Below, piece after piece: positions 16,169 to 25,647 of a stretch of 64,000 bases of DNA. Position 1 is the stretch's first letter, and each line of letters opens with the position of its first letter. The notes under the pieces were generated by a model. The model made no database searches. It was not told the DNA's origin and saw only the letters and a list, made by a program, of their open reading frames with translations. The position numbers and the translations under genes were made by a program. The stretch is from Protofrankia sp963555925. GTDB taxonomy: Bacteria; Actinomycetota; Actinomycetes; Frankiales; Frankiaceae. The stretch is taken from assembly GCA_963555925.1 (NCBI GenBank), contig CAUVXJ010000063.1, positions 7,065 to 71,064 of the forward strand. The letters are read 5' to 3'.

Positions 16169-16209
16169 GTGTTCACGCGCCCCTGTGTTTCCGCCTCCCT
16201 GAGCCGGGG

Positions 16210-17472
16210 TCAGATGAGTTCGCGGTCGCCGAGATAGGGCCGCAGCACCTTGGGGACGCGGACCCGGTGGTCGGCGGTCTGGAAATTCTCCAGAATGGCC
16301 GCCAGGAGCCGGGGCGTCGCCACCGCCGTGTTGTTCAGCGTGTGAGCGAACCGGACCCGCCCGTCGGCGTCCTTGTAGCGGATGTTCGCCCGCCGGGCCT
16401 GCCAGTCGTGCAGGGTCGAGCAGCTGTGGGTCTCCCGGAAGCGCTCCAGCGACGGGAACCACGTGTTGATGTCGTTCATCCGGAACTTACCCAGGCCCAT
16501 GTCGCCGGTGGCACATTCCACCACCTCGTAGGCCAGGCCCAGGGCCTGCAGGACGTGCTCGGCGGTGTCGAGGAGTTCGGCGTGCCAGCGGGCCGACTCC
16601 GCCTCGTCGGCCGCGCAGATCACGAACTGTTCGACCTTCTCGAACTGGTGCACGCGCAGCAGCCCACGGACGTCGCGTCCGGCGCTGCCGACCTCCCGGC
16701 GAAAGCACGGCGAGATCCCGGCGTAACGCAACGGCAGGTCACGCAGGGACAGCATCTCCCCTGCGTGCAGGCCAACCAGCGCGACCTCGGCGGTGCCGGC
16801 GAGGTAGAGATCGTCCCCGGGTAGCTGGTAGATCTCCTCGCCGTGCCCCGGCAGGAAGCCGGTACCGACCAGCGCCTCGCGCTTGACCAGCGACGGCACC
16901 GACAGCAGCCGGAAGTCCCTGCCCGCCAGCAGGTCCAGCGCGTAGGAGTGCACGGCCCGCTCCAACAGCACGAGGTCACCTGCGAGCGCGTACGCCCGCT
17001 CCCCCGAGGAGTTACGGGCCCGTTCGAACTCCGCCCAGCCACGCTTCTCGGCCAGTTCGACATGGTCGACCGGGGTGAAGTCGAACACCGGGGGATCGCC
17101 CCAGACCCGGATGACGGTGTTCGCCGCCTCATCGGGCCCGACCGGTGCCCCGCTCCACGGGATGTTCGGTGTCGCCAGCAGCAGGTCCGCCAGCCGGGCG
17201 CCGGCGTCCTCAAGCTCCGCACGGGTCCGGCGTAGCTGCTCGTCCAGGGCGCCCGAGCGTTCCCGCAGCCGCTCGCGCTCGGCCGCGTCCGCGGCCTTGA
17301 AGCCACCGGCGAGCTCCCGACGCTCACGCTGGGCGGTGTCCAGCGCGTGCTGCAGCGCCCGTACGGACTGGTCGAGGCCCAAGATGGCGTCGACGTCGAG
17401 GTCAACCCCTTTAACGCGGGCGGCATCCCGCACGGCGTCGGGATTCTCCCGGATGAACCGTCTGTCCAGCAT
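16210..17472 (-). CDS. serS: Seryl-tRNA synthetase
   Basis: 420-residue class II synthetase that charges tRNA-Ser. The start MLDRRFIRENPDAVRDAARVKG is the family N-terminus, followed by the long antiparallel coiled-coil arm (about residues 25-105) that contacts the tRNA extra arm. Motif 2 is ISPCFRREVGSAGRDVRGLLRVHQFEKVEQF and motif 3 is FAHTLNNTAVATPRLLAAILEN. Upstream in-frame sequence to 17595 lacks similarity and is left out. gltD ends 76 bases upstream on the same strand. Confidence 0.97.
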   Translation of the reverse strand: MLDRRFIRENPDAVRDAARVKGVDLDVDAILGLDQSVRALQHALDTAQRERRELAGGFKAADAAERERLRERSGALDEQLRRTRAELEDAGARLADLLLATPNIPWSGAPVGPDEAANTVIRVWGDPPVFDFTPVDHVELAEKRGWAEFERARNSSGERAYALAGDLVLLERAVHSYALDLLAGRDFRLLSVPSLVKREALVGTGFLPGHGEEIYQLPGDDLYLAGTAEVALVGLHAGEMLSLRDLPLRYAGISPCFRREVGSAGRDVRGLLRVHQFEKVEQFVICAADEAESARWHAELLDTAEHVLQALGLAYEVVECATGDMGLGKFRMNDINTWFPSLERFRETHSCSTLHDWQARRANIRYKDADGRVRFAHTLNNTAVATPRLLAAILENFQTADHRVRVPKVLRPYLGDRELI

Positions 17473-17548
17473 CTGGCCTCGTCGCCCTCCAGCGGGATCC
17501 CTGCACGTCGCTGAAAAGCCTACCGCCCGCCAACCCGACCACGGACGA

Positions 17549-18991
17549 TCATCGACGGGTCGGGGTGATCGGTGCAGGGAGATCGGTGGTGCCACGCAGG
17601 TAACGGTCCACCGCCGCGGCGGCGGCCCGACCCTCCGCGATCGCCCACACGATCAGGGACTGACCCCGGCCGATGTCCCCGGCGACGAACACCTTCGCGA
17701 CGGAACTCGCCCAGCCGGCGTCCCGGGCGACATTGCCACGGGCGTCGAACGCGACACCGAGCTGGTCGAGCAGGCCGGGTCGTTCCGGCCCGACGAAACC
17801 CATCGCCAGCAACACGAGGTCGCACGCCAGCTCCACCTCGCTGCCCGGCACCGGCTCGAAGCGGCCGTCGACCATGGTGACCTCGTGCATGCGCAAGGCG
17901 CGAACCCGACCGCCGTCATCACCGAGAAAGCACTCGGTGGAGACGGCGAAAACCCGCTCGCCGCCTTCCTCGTGCGCGCTGGACACCCGGTAGACGACCG
18001 GCCAGGTCGGCCACGGGTTCGCCTCCGGTCGCAGGTGCGGCGGTCGCGGCATGATCTCCAGTTGGTGCACGGACACCGCCCCCTGGCGGTGGGCAGTACC
18101 CAGACAGTCCGCGCCGGTGTCACCGCCACCGATGATGACCACCCGTTTGCCCGCCGCGTTGATCGGCGGTTCGGTGAGGTCGCCCTGCTGGACCCGGTTC
18201 GCGGGAACCAGGTACTCCATCGCGAGGTGGACGCCGGCCAGCTCGCGGCCGGGCACGTTGAGATCCCGCCCGACCGTCGACCCACCGGCGAGCACGATCG
18301 CGTCATAGGACGCGCGTAGCTCGTCCGCGGTGATGTCCACACCCACGTTGCACGAGGACATGAACACCGTCCCCTCGGCTCGCATCTGCGCGAGCCGACG
18401 GTCCAGCACCTGCTTTTCCATCTTGAACTCGGGGATGCCGTAGCGCAGCAACCCACCGATGCGGTCGGCCCGCTCGTACACGACGACGTTGTGGCCGGCC
18501 CGGGTGAGCTGCTGAGCCGCGGCGAGCCCCGCCGGGCCCGAGCCGACCACGGCGACCCGCTGCTCGGTGCGCGCGGACGGCAGGACCGGCCGGACCGTAC
18601 CATCGGCCCAGGCCCGACCGATGATCGACACCTCGACCTGCTTGATGGCCACCGGATCATCGGAGATTCCCAGCACACACGCTGTCTCGCACGGCGCCGG
18701 GCACAGCCGCCCGGTGAACTCCGGGAAGTTGTTGGTGGCGTGCAGCCGTTCGATCGCCTCGCCCCAGTCGGCCCGTCGTACCAGGTCGTTCCACTCCGGG
18801 ATGATGTTCCCCAGCGGGCAGCCGTTATGGCAGAAGGGGATGCCGCAGTCCATGCACCGGGTTGCCTGCTGACGCAGGGATTCGACCGGGAACGGTTCGT
18901 AGACCTCGTTCCAGTCGGTGATCCGCACGTCGACGGGCCGGCGTGTCGGCAACTCCCGGCGATGCTTGAGGAAGCCGGTCGGGTCAGCCAT
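17549..18991 (-). CDS. gltD: Glutamate synthase small subunit (NADPH)
   Basis: 480-residue FAD/NADPH beta subunit of glutamate synthase, passing electrons from NADPH to GltB. The N-terminal domain carries two 4Fe-4S cysteine sets (CMDCGIPFCHNGCPLGN and CPAPCETACVLG). The FAD site is VAVVGSGPAGLAAAQQL and the NADPH site VVIIGGGDTGADCLGTAHRQGA. It lies 68 bases downstream of gltB on the same strand, the usual operon order. A fragment of a second gltD copy survives at 13621-13745. Confidence 0.97.
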   Translation of the reverse strand: MADPTGFLKHRRELPTRRPVDVRITDWNEVYEPFPVESLRQQATRCMDCGIPFCHNGCPLGNIIPEWNDLVRRADWGEAIERLHATNNFPEFTGRLCPAPCETACVLGISDDPVAIKQVEVSIIGRAWADGTVRPVLPSARTEQRVAVVGSGPAGLAAAQQLTRAGHNVVVYERADRIGGLLRYGIPEFKMEKQVLDRRLAQMRAEGTVFMSSCNVGVDITADELRASYDAIVLAGGSTVGRDLNVPGRELAGVHLAMEYLVPANRVQQGDLTEPPINAAGKRVVIIGGGDTGADCLGTAHRQGAVSVHQLEIMPRPPHLRPEANPWPTWPVVYRVSSAHEEGGERVFAVSTECFLGDDGGRVRALRMHEVTMVDGRFEPVPGSEVELACDLVLLAMGFVGPERPGLLDQLGVAFDARGNVARDAGWASSVAKVFVAGDIGRGQSLIVWAIAEGRAAAAAVDRYLRGTTDLPAPITPTRR

Positions 18992-19059
18992 GCCGCTCCT
19001 GTCGAATGATCGTATCGGGGCTGCCGGGGCGTGTTCGCCAACGCGCGGTAGGACACCGA

Positions 19060-22000
19060 TCAGGCACGGGACGCCGCCATGATCAGATCCTCGGCGGACA
19101 GGCCGTCCTCTTCGGCTCTGCGCATCGCGGCGAGCACCCGCTTGTAGTCCCGGGGCATGATCTTGACAAAGGAGGACTGTTCGGCCTGCCAGTCCGCGAG
19201 CAGGCCCGCCGCCACGGTCGACCCGGTCTCGCGCCGGTGCCGGGCGATCAGGGCGAGGAGCAGCGCCCGGTCGTCGTCGTCCAGCGGGTCCACGTCGACC
19301 ATCTCCGTGTTGATCCGGCGCAGGATGGGCTTGTACAAGAAGGCCACGCCACCGCTCATCCCGGCCGCGAAGTTGCGTCCGGTGGACCCCAGGACGACCA
19401 CGGTGCCCCCGGTCATGTACTCGCAGCCGTGATCGCCGACGCCTTCGACGACGGCGGTCGCACCGGAGTTGCGGACGCAGAACCGCTCGCCGACGATGCC
19501 GCGGAAATACGCCTCACCGGCCGTGGCACCGTAGAGCAGCACGTTGCCGGCGACGATGTTCTCCTCGGCCCGCAGCGGCGCCTCCTTGGGCGGGAAGACG
19601 ATGATCCGTCCACCGGACAGGCCCTTGCCGGTGTAGTCGTTGGCGTCACCCTCGAGCGTGAGAGTCACCCCACGTGGCACGAACGCGCCGAAACTCTGCC
19701 CGGCGGAGCCGGTGAACCGCAGCGAGATCGTGTCATCGGGGAGCCCCTGCGCACCGTAACGCCTGGTCACTTCGAAACCGAGCATGGTGCCGACCGTCCG
19801 GTTGACGTTACGGATCGGCATCTCCAGCCACACGGGCCGACCGTCTTCCAACGCCCCCTCGCACAGCTGGATCAGGGAGTTGTCCAGCGCCTTGTCCAGC
19901 CCGTGGTCCTGAGCGGTCGTGCAGTGCAGGGAGCCACCGAAGGGCCGTTCCGGCGCGTGCAGCAGCGGGGTGAGGTCCAGGCCGGCGGCCTTCCAGTGGT
20001 CGAGTGCGGCCCGCGCGTCGAGGACCTCCACGTGGCCGACGGCCTCGTGCAGCGTGCGGAACCCCAGCGCCGCGAGGTACTCACGCACCTCCTGCGCGAT
20101 GAAGGTGAAGAATGCCTCCACGAACTCGGGTTTGCCGGTGAAACGGGCACGCAGCTCGGGGTTCTGGGTCGCCACCCCCACCGGGCAGGTGTCAAGGTGG
20201 CACACGCGCATCATCACGCAGCCGGCGACCACCAACGGGGCGGTCGCGAACCCGAACTCCTCCGCACCCAGCAGTGCACCGATGATGACGTCGCGGCCGG
20301 TCTTGAGTTGGCCGTCGACCTGGACCACGATCCGGTCGCGCAGACCGTTGAGCAGCAGGGTCTGCTGGGTCTCGGCCAGGCCCAGCTCCCAGGGGGCGCC
20401 CGCGTGCTTGAGCGAGGTCAGCGGGGCCGCGCCGGTGCCGCCGTCATGCCCGGAGATCAGTACGACATCCGCATGGGCTTTGGACACGCCGGCGGCCACC
20501 GTACCCACACCGACCTCGGCCACGAGTTTGACGTGCACCCGTGCCCCCGGGTTGGCGTTCTTCAGGTCGTGGATGAGCTGGGCGAGGTCCTCGATGGAGT
20601 AGATGTCGTGGTGCGGCGGTGGCGAGATCAGACCCACGCCCGCCGTCGAGTGCCGGGTCCGCGCGATCCACGGGTAGACCTTCTGCCCGGGCAGCTGGCC
20701 GCCCTCACCGGGCTTGGCGCCCTGGGCCATCTTGATCTGGATGTCGTCGGCGTTGGCAAGGTACTCGCTGGTCACGCCGAAGCGACCGCTGGCGACCTGC
20801 TTGATCGACGATCGACGGAGGTCGCCGTTGGCATCCGGTGTGAACCGTCTGGCGTCCTCGCCGCCCTCGCCGGTGTTCGACTTCGCCCCGATCCGGTTCA
20901 TCGCGATCGCCAGCGTCTCATGCGCCTCGGCGCTGATCGATCCGTAGGACATCGCACCGGTGGCGAACCGCTGGAGGATCTCCGACACCGGCTCGACCTG
21001 GTCGATCGGAATCGGCGGGCGCAGGCCCTCACGCAGCGAGAACATGCCGCGCAGGGTGGCGTTGCGCCGCGACAGCTCGTCGACGGTGGCGGTGTACTGC
21101 TTGAACACCTCGTACTGCCGGCTGCGCGTGGCGTGCTGGAGCAGGAAGACCGTCTCCGGGTTGAACAGGTGCACCTCGCCCTCGCGGCGCCACTGATACT
21201 CACCACCGGTGTCCAGGTTGCGGTGGGCCAACTCCGAGGAGACCGCCGAGTACGCCTTGTGGTGACGGGCCGCGACCTCGGCCGCGATGACATCGATGTC
21301 CACGCCGTCCAGCCGCGACGGCGTCCCGGTGAAGTAGGTGCCCACCAACTGCTGGGACAGCCCGATCGCCTCGAACACCTGGGCTCCGGTATAGCTGGCC
21401 ACGGTGGAGATGCCCATCTTGCTCATCACCTTGAGCACACCCTTGCCCAGCGCCTTGATGAGGTTGCGCTGGGCCTGGTCGCGGGTGATGCCGTCCAGGT
21501 CACCGCTGTCGAGGATGCTGTCGATCGACTCGAACGCCAGGTAGGGGTTGACGGCGGCCGCGCCGTACCCGAGGAGCAGCGCGACGTGGTGGACCTCGCG
21601 TGCGTCGCCGCACTCGACGATGAGACCGACCTTGGTGCGGGTCTTCTCCCGGATGAGGTGGTGGTGGACGGCCGCGGTGAGCAGCAGGGAGGGAATCGGC
21701 GCCTTGTATCGATCGGAGTCACGATCGGACAGGACCACGACGCGGGCACCGTCCGCGATCGCCTCGCTGACGCCACGGCAGATCTCGGCCAGCCGCTCGG
21801 CGAGCGCCACGCCGCCGCCTTCCACGTCGTAAAGACCACGGACGGTCACCGCCGCGAACCCGGGCATGTCCCCGTCGTCGTTGATACCGACGATCTTGGC
21901 GAGTTCGGTGTTGCTGATGACCGGGAACGGCAGGTGTACCACTCGACACGATGCCGGCGACGGCGCCAGCAGATTACCTTCGGGACCGAGCGTCCGGCCC

Positions 22001-23604
22001 AGGCTCGTGACCATCTCCTCCCGGATGGCGTCCAAGGGCGGGTTGGTCACCTGCGCGAACAGTTGGCTGAAGTAGTCGAAGAGCAGCCGCGGACGGCCCG
22101 AGAGCACCGCGACCGGCGTGTCGGTGCCCATCGAGCCGATCGGTTCGACACCGCCTCGGGCCATGGGCGCGATGATGACGCGCAGTTCCTCCTCGGTGTA
22201 GCCGAAGACCTGCTGGCGGCGGCGGACCGAGGAATGACCGTAGACGACGTGCTCGCGTTCGGGTAGGTCGTCCAGGGCGATCAACCCCGCGTGCAGCCAT
22301 TCCCCGTACGGCGCGGCAGCGGCCAGCTCCGACTTGATCTCCTCGTCGTCGACGATCCGGCCCTGCGCGGTGTCGATCAGGAACATCTTCCCCGGCTGGA
22401 GCCGGCCCTTCTGCACCACCTTGTGCGCGGGAAGGTCCAGGACACCGACTTCGGAGGCCATGACGACCAGACCGTCGTCGGTCACCCAGTAACGCGACGG
22501 GCGCAACCCATTACGGTCAAGCACCGCGCCGATGACCGTTCCGTCGGTGAACGCGATGGACGCCGGGCCGTCCCACGGCTCCATCAGCGCCGAGTGGAAC
22601 TGGTAGAACGCCCGGCGGGCCGGGTCGATCTCGTCGTGGTTCTCCCATGCCTCCGGGATCATCATGAGGACGGCGTGCGGGAGGCTGCGGCCACCCAGGT
22701 GGAGCAGTTCCAGGACCTCGTCGAAGCTGGCCGAGTCGCTCGCGCCGTCCGCGCAGATGGGGAAGATCCGGTGCAGGTCACCGGGGATGAGATCGCTGGC
22801 CAGCAGGGCCTCACGGGCCCGCATCCAGTTGCGGTTGCCACGCACAGTGTTGATCTCACCATTGTGGGCGACGTAGCGGTACGGATGGGCAAGCGGCCAG
22901 CTCGGAAAGGTGTTGGTCGAGAACCGGCTGTGCACGAGGGCGATCGCGCTGGCCAACCGGGGATCGTCCAGGTCGGGGAAGTACGCCGAGAGCTGATGGG
23001 TGGTGAGCATGCCCTTGTAGACGATGGTGCGCGCCGACAGCGACGGGAAGTACACACCGGCTTCACGGCGCGCCCGCTTGCGGACGCAGAACGCCCGCCG
23101 CTCAAGATCCAGCAGGTCGGCGGGCTCCGCGGGTTCACCCGGACCGTCGACCGCCGCGGGCAGGCCGAGGAAGATCTGCCGCATCCGCGGCTCGACCTCG
23201 ACGGCGGCCCGGCCGACGATGTGGCTGACCACTGGAACCTCGCGCCAGCCCAGTACCCGCATGCCTTCCGCGCGGACGATACGACTGATCGCGCGGACGG
23301 CGTTGTCCCGGTCACCGGCGACCTGCGGCAGGAAGGCGGTACCCACCGCATACCGGCCGGGTGGAGGTAGCGGAAAGTCGACGACGTCGCGCAGAAAGAC
23401 GTCCGGCACCTGCAGCAGGATGCCGGCGCCGTCGCCGGTGTCCGGGTCGCAGCCCGACGCTCCGCGGTGGTCGAGGTTGCGCAGCACGGTGAGGCCCTGT
23501 TCGACCAGCTCATGACTGCGTCGGCCACGGACATCCACGACGAAACCGACCCCGCAGGCGTCGTGTTCGAAGGTGGGGTCGTACAAGCCTTGTGCGATCA
23601 ACAT
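19060..23604 (-). CDS. gltB: Glutamate synthase large subunit (ferredoxin/NADPH-type GOGAT alpha chain)
   Basis: 1514-residue alpha subunit that makes two glutamates from glutamine and 2-oxoglutarate, the second step of ammonium assimilation and so the sink for nitrogenase product. The class II glutaminase nucleophile is Cys17 (EHDACGVGF), implying removal of a 16-residue propeptide. The FMN/2-oxoglutarate-binding synthase domain includes AQGAKPGEGGQLPGQKV and ISGHDGGTGAAPLTSLKHAG, followed by 3Fe-4S cysteines (GCVMMRVCHLDTCPVGVAT). The C-terminal GXGXG beta-helix starts near GQSFGAFVPRGVTLTLEGDANDYTGKGLSGG. Full length; no defect seen. Confidence 0.97.
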   Translation of the reverse strand: MLIAQGLYDPTFEHDACGVGFVVDVRGRRSHELVEQGLTVLRNLDHRGASGCDPDTGDGAGILLQVPDVFLRDVVDFPLPPPGRYAVGTAFLPQVAGDRDNAVRAISRIVRAEGMRVLGWREVPVVSHIVGRAAVEVEPRMRQIFLGLPAAVDGPGEPAEPADLLDLERRAFCVRKRARREAGVYFPSLSARTIVYKGMLTTHQLSAYFPDLDDPRLASAIALVHSRFSTNTFPSWPLAHPYRYVAHNGEINTVRGNRNWMRAREALLASDLIPGDLHRIFPICADGASDSASFDEVLELLHLGGRSLPHAVLMMIPEAWENHDEIDPARRAFYQFHSALMEPWDGPASIAFTDGTVIGAVLDRNGLRPSRYWVTDDGLVVMASEVGVLDLPAHKVVQKGRLQPGKMFLIDTAQGRIVDDEEIKSELAAAAPYGEWLHAGLIALDDLPEREHVVYGHSSVRRRQQVFGYTEEELRVIIAPMARGGVEPIGSMGTDTPVAVLSGRPRLLFDYFSQLFAQVTNPPLDAIREEMVTSLGRTLGPEGNLLAPSPASCRVVHLPFPVISNTELAKIVGINDDGDMPGFAAVTVRGLYDVEGGGVALAERLAEICRGVSEAIADGARVVVLSDRDSDRYKAPIPSLLLTAAVHHHLIREKTRTKVGLIVECGDAREVHHVALLLGYGAAAVNPYLAFESIDSILDSGDLDGITRDQAQRNLIKALGKGVLKVMSKMGISTVASYTGAQVFEAIGLSQQLVGTYFTGTPSRLDGVDIDVIAAEVAARHHKAYSAVSSELAHRNLDTGGEYQWRREGEVHLFNPETVFLLQHATRSRQYEVFKQYTATVDELSRRNATLRGMFSLREGLRPPIPIDQVEPVSEILQRFATGAMSYGSISAEAHETLAIAMNRIGAKSNTGEGGEDARRFTPDANGDLRRSSIKQVASGRFGVTSEYLANADDIQIKMAQGAKPGEGGQLPGQKVYPWIARTRHSTAGVGLISPPPHHDIYSIEDLAQLIHDLKNANPGARVHVKLVAEVGVGTVAAGVSKAHADVVLISGHDGGTGAAPLTSLKHAGAPWELGLAETQQTLLLNGLRDRIVVQVDGQLKTGRDVIIGALLGAEEFGFATAPLVVAGCVMMRVCHLDTCPVGVATQNPELRARFTGKPEFVEAFFTFIAQEVREYLAALGFRTLHEAVGHVEVLDARAALDHWKAAGLDLTPLLHAPERPFGGSLHCTTAQDHGLDKALDNSLIQLCEGALEDGRPVWLEMPIRNVNRTVGTMLGFEVTRRYGAQGLPDDTISLRFTGSAGQSFGAFVPRGVTLTLEGDANDYTGKGLSGGRIIVFPPKEAPLRAEENIVAGNVLLYGATAGEAYFRGIVGERFCVRNSGATAVVEGVGDHGCEYMTGGTVVVLGSTGRNFAAGMSGGVAFLYKPILRRINTEMVDVDPLDDDDRALLLALIARHRRETGSTVAAGLLADWQAEQSSFVKIMPRDYKRVLAAMRRAEEDGLSAEDLIMAASRA

Positions 23605-23731
23605 CCGGCGGGTCCTGTCCGTCTTCAGGGGTTCTCCGTGAGGCGGACGACGCTGTCCGGACGCGCCACCGTGACAGGGCAGTCCCGGCCAGGCGCACTA
23701 ATGAGTGTGCCACGTACGCTCAGGATCCGCC

Positions 23732-23743
23732 GTGATCAATCAC
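23732..23743. promoter_or_regulatory. Short dyad upstream of gltB
   Basis: GTGATCAATCAC (arms GTGAT/ATCAC, CA centre) lies 128 bases before the gltB start and 41 bases before the lgt stop, in the lgt C-terminal-proximal spacer. It is a possible operator; the small arms make chance occurrence credible. Confidence 0.25.
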
Positions 23744-23784
23744 AGCCCGGACCCCGATGTGGCCAACCGGGCATGAAACCACCG

Positions 23785-24744
23785 TCACCGGCCGCGCTGG
23801 GGTACCTCCTGGGATACCGGCTGCGGACCCGAGTCGGTATCCGCGTCCGGCGAACCGGCGCCCGCGTCTGCGTTCGCGCCCGGCGAACCGGTATCCGCGT
23901 CCGGCGGCCCCGGGCGCACGGTGGCCGGCGGATCGACCGATCTGCGTACCGCCACCATGGCGGCCACCGCGACGACGAACACGACGATCGACACCCAGTC
24001 GTTGAGCCGCATCCCGAGAAACGTGTGGGCGTCGTCGATGCGCAGCGCCTCGATCCACCCTCGCCCGGCAGTGTACAGCGCCACGTAGAGGACGAAAAGT
24101 TTCCCCCGCCCGAGCCTGCGGTGACTGTCCACCCACAGCAGCACACCGGCGACGCCGACATCCCACAACGACTCGTACAGGAACGTCGGATGGTAAAGCG
24201 AGACACCGGGAACAAGCTGATGGCCCGGGTCGATCCGCACTGCCCAGGGTAGCTCGGTCGCCCGTCCGTAGAGCTCCTGGTTGAACCAGTTACCCCAACG
24301 CCCGACGGCTTGAGCGAGCACGAGCCCGGGGGCCGCGGCGTCCGCGAACAGGCCGAACGGTGTCCCGCGATGGCGGCAGGCCAGCCACACGCCGAGCGCG
24401 CCACCGGCGACACCGCCCCAGATCCCCAACCCGCCGTGCCAGACCTTGAGCGCGTCGAGGGGATGGCCGCCGGCGCCGAAGTACGCGTCCGGGCTGGTGA
24501 TGACATGGTAGATCCGCGCACCGACGATGCCGAGCGGGACCGCCCAGGCCGCGGCGTCCGCTGCGAGGCCCGGCGGCTGGCCACGGGCCCGCAGGCGCCG
24601 GTCGGTGACGACGATCGCGACCAGGACACCAAGGATGATCATAAAGGCATAGGCCCGCAGCGGAATGGGACCCACATGCAGGACGCCCGTCGACGGGCTG
24701 GGAATCGCAGCTAGGACCACGGTCGCCAACGTTATACCCGACAT
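23785..24744 (-). CDS. lgt: Prolipoprotein diacylglyceryl transferase
   Basis: Integral membrane enzyme that transfers diacylglycerol from phosphatidylglycerol to the lipobox cysteine of prolipoproteins. The conserved signature is LAQAVGRWGNWFNQELYGRATELPW, with LYHPTFLYESLWD and RGWIEALRIDD further on, and seven predicted membrane segments. I start at MSGITLATVVLAAIPSP (319 residues); an ATG at 24780, overlapping the trpA stop by 14 bases, is also possible. The last 45 residues are a charged, Asp/Gly/Pro-rich tail with DADTGSPGANADAG-like repeats. Position after trpA is standard in actinobacteria. Confidence 0.93.
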   Translation of the reverse strand: MSGITLATVVLAAIPSPSTGVLHVGPIPLRAYAFMIILGVLVAIVVTDRRLRARGQPPGLAADAAAWAVPLGIVGARIYHVITSPDAYFGAGGHPLDALKVWHGGLGIWGGVAGGALGVWLACRHRGTPFGLFADAAAPGLVLAQAVGRWGNWFNQELYGRATELPWAVRIDPGHQLVPGVSLYHPTFLYESLWDVGVAGVLLWVDSHRRLGRGKLFVLYVALYTAGRGWIEALRIDDAHTFLGMRLNDWVSIVVFVVAVAAMVAVRRSVDPPATVRPGPPDADTGSPGANADAGAGSPDADTDSGPQPVSQEVPQRGR

Positions 24745-24766
24745 TCCCGTACCACGGTCGGGCCGG

Positions 24767-25627
24767 CTACCCAGCCGCATCCCGGCCGACACCGGTGGCC
24801 AGAGCTGCCACGAGCCGTCCCACCGCCGCCGCAGCGGTATCGGGATCATCGCCCGCACGGTCGGCGTCCACCAACACGTTCACCAGAGCCGAACCCACGA
24901 TCACCCCGTCGGCGAAGCCGGCGACCTCCGCCGCCTGGGTGGGCGTGCTCACGCCCACCCCCACGCAGACCGCAGTGTCGCTGACGGCTCGGACCCGGCT
25001 CACCAGCCCGGCCGCCTGCGCACCCACCGCCGACCGGGCACCGGTCACCCCCATGAGCGAGGCAGCGTAGATGAAGCCCCGGCTGACCTGGGCGATCCGC
25101 GCGATGCGCGCATCCGAGGAGCTCGGGGCGACCAGGAACACCGGGTCGAGGCCGACCGCCGCGGCGGCGGCAAGCCAGGGATCGGCCTCCTCGGGGGGAA
25201 GGTCCGGAGTGATCGTCCCAGCCCCGCCGGCAGCCGCGAGATCCCGGGCGAACGCGGTGACCCCGTACCGCTCGACCGGATTCCAGTAGCTCATGACCAG
25301 GACGGGGGCACCGGTGGCGGCCACCGCCTCCACGGTCGCCAAAACCTCACGTGTCGTGACACCACGGCTCAGCGCGGCATCGGCCGCGGCCTGGATCACC
25401 GGGCCGTCCATGGTCGGGTCGGAGTAGGGCAGGCCGACCTCGACGATGTCCACCCCCGCCTCGACCATGGCCCGCATGGCGCTGACACCACCGGCAACCG
25501 AGGGGAAACCCGCCGGCAGGTAGCCGATCAGTGCCGCTCGCCCCGCCTCGCGTGCCGTCGCGAACGTGTCGCTCAACCGGCTCCGCTCACCGCCGAGACG
25601 GCTCCGCTCACCTGACAGACTCTGCAC
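24767..25627 (-). CDS. trpA: Tryptophan synthase alpha chain
   Basis: 286-residue TIM-barrel subunit that cleaves indole-3-glycerol phosphate to indole and glyceraldehyde-3-phosphate; indole channels to TrpB. The catalytic Glu is in VDIVEVGLPYSDPTMDGPVIQ with its Asp partner in GTITPDLPPEEADPW, and the phosphate site is GVGVSTPTQAAEVAGFADGVIVGSALV. It starts at a GTG 20 bases after the trpB stop. The N-terminal 18 residues contain a near-perfect duplication (GERSRL twice, 21-bp DNA period) ahead of the family start around LSDTFATAREAGRAALIGY, so the mature start may lie within it. Confidence 0.95.
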   Translation of the reverse strand: MQSLSGERSRLGGERSRLSDTFATAREAGRAALIGYLPAGFPSVAGGVSAMRAMVEAGVDIVEVGLPYSDPTMDGPVIQAAADAALSRGVTTREVLATVEAVAATGAPVLVMSYWNPVERYGVTAFARDLAAAGGAGTITPDLPPEEADPWLAAAAAVGLDPVFLVAPSSSDARIARIAQVSRGFIYAASLMGVTGARSAVGAQAAGLVSRVRAVSDTAVCVGVGVSTPTQAAEVAGFADGVIVGSALVNVLVDADRAGDDPDTAAAAVGRLVAALATGVGRDAAG

Positions 25628-25647
25628 AGCGCGTCCGTTCCGTCAGC

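Noticed and set aside
19006..22266. Very long open frame on the plus strand (over 1000 codons) opposite gltB
   Set aside because: It is an antisense shadow produced by high third-position GC; the minus strand encodes full-length GltB with all motifs, while the plus-strand protein has no recognisable domain.
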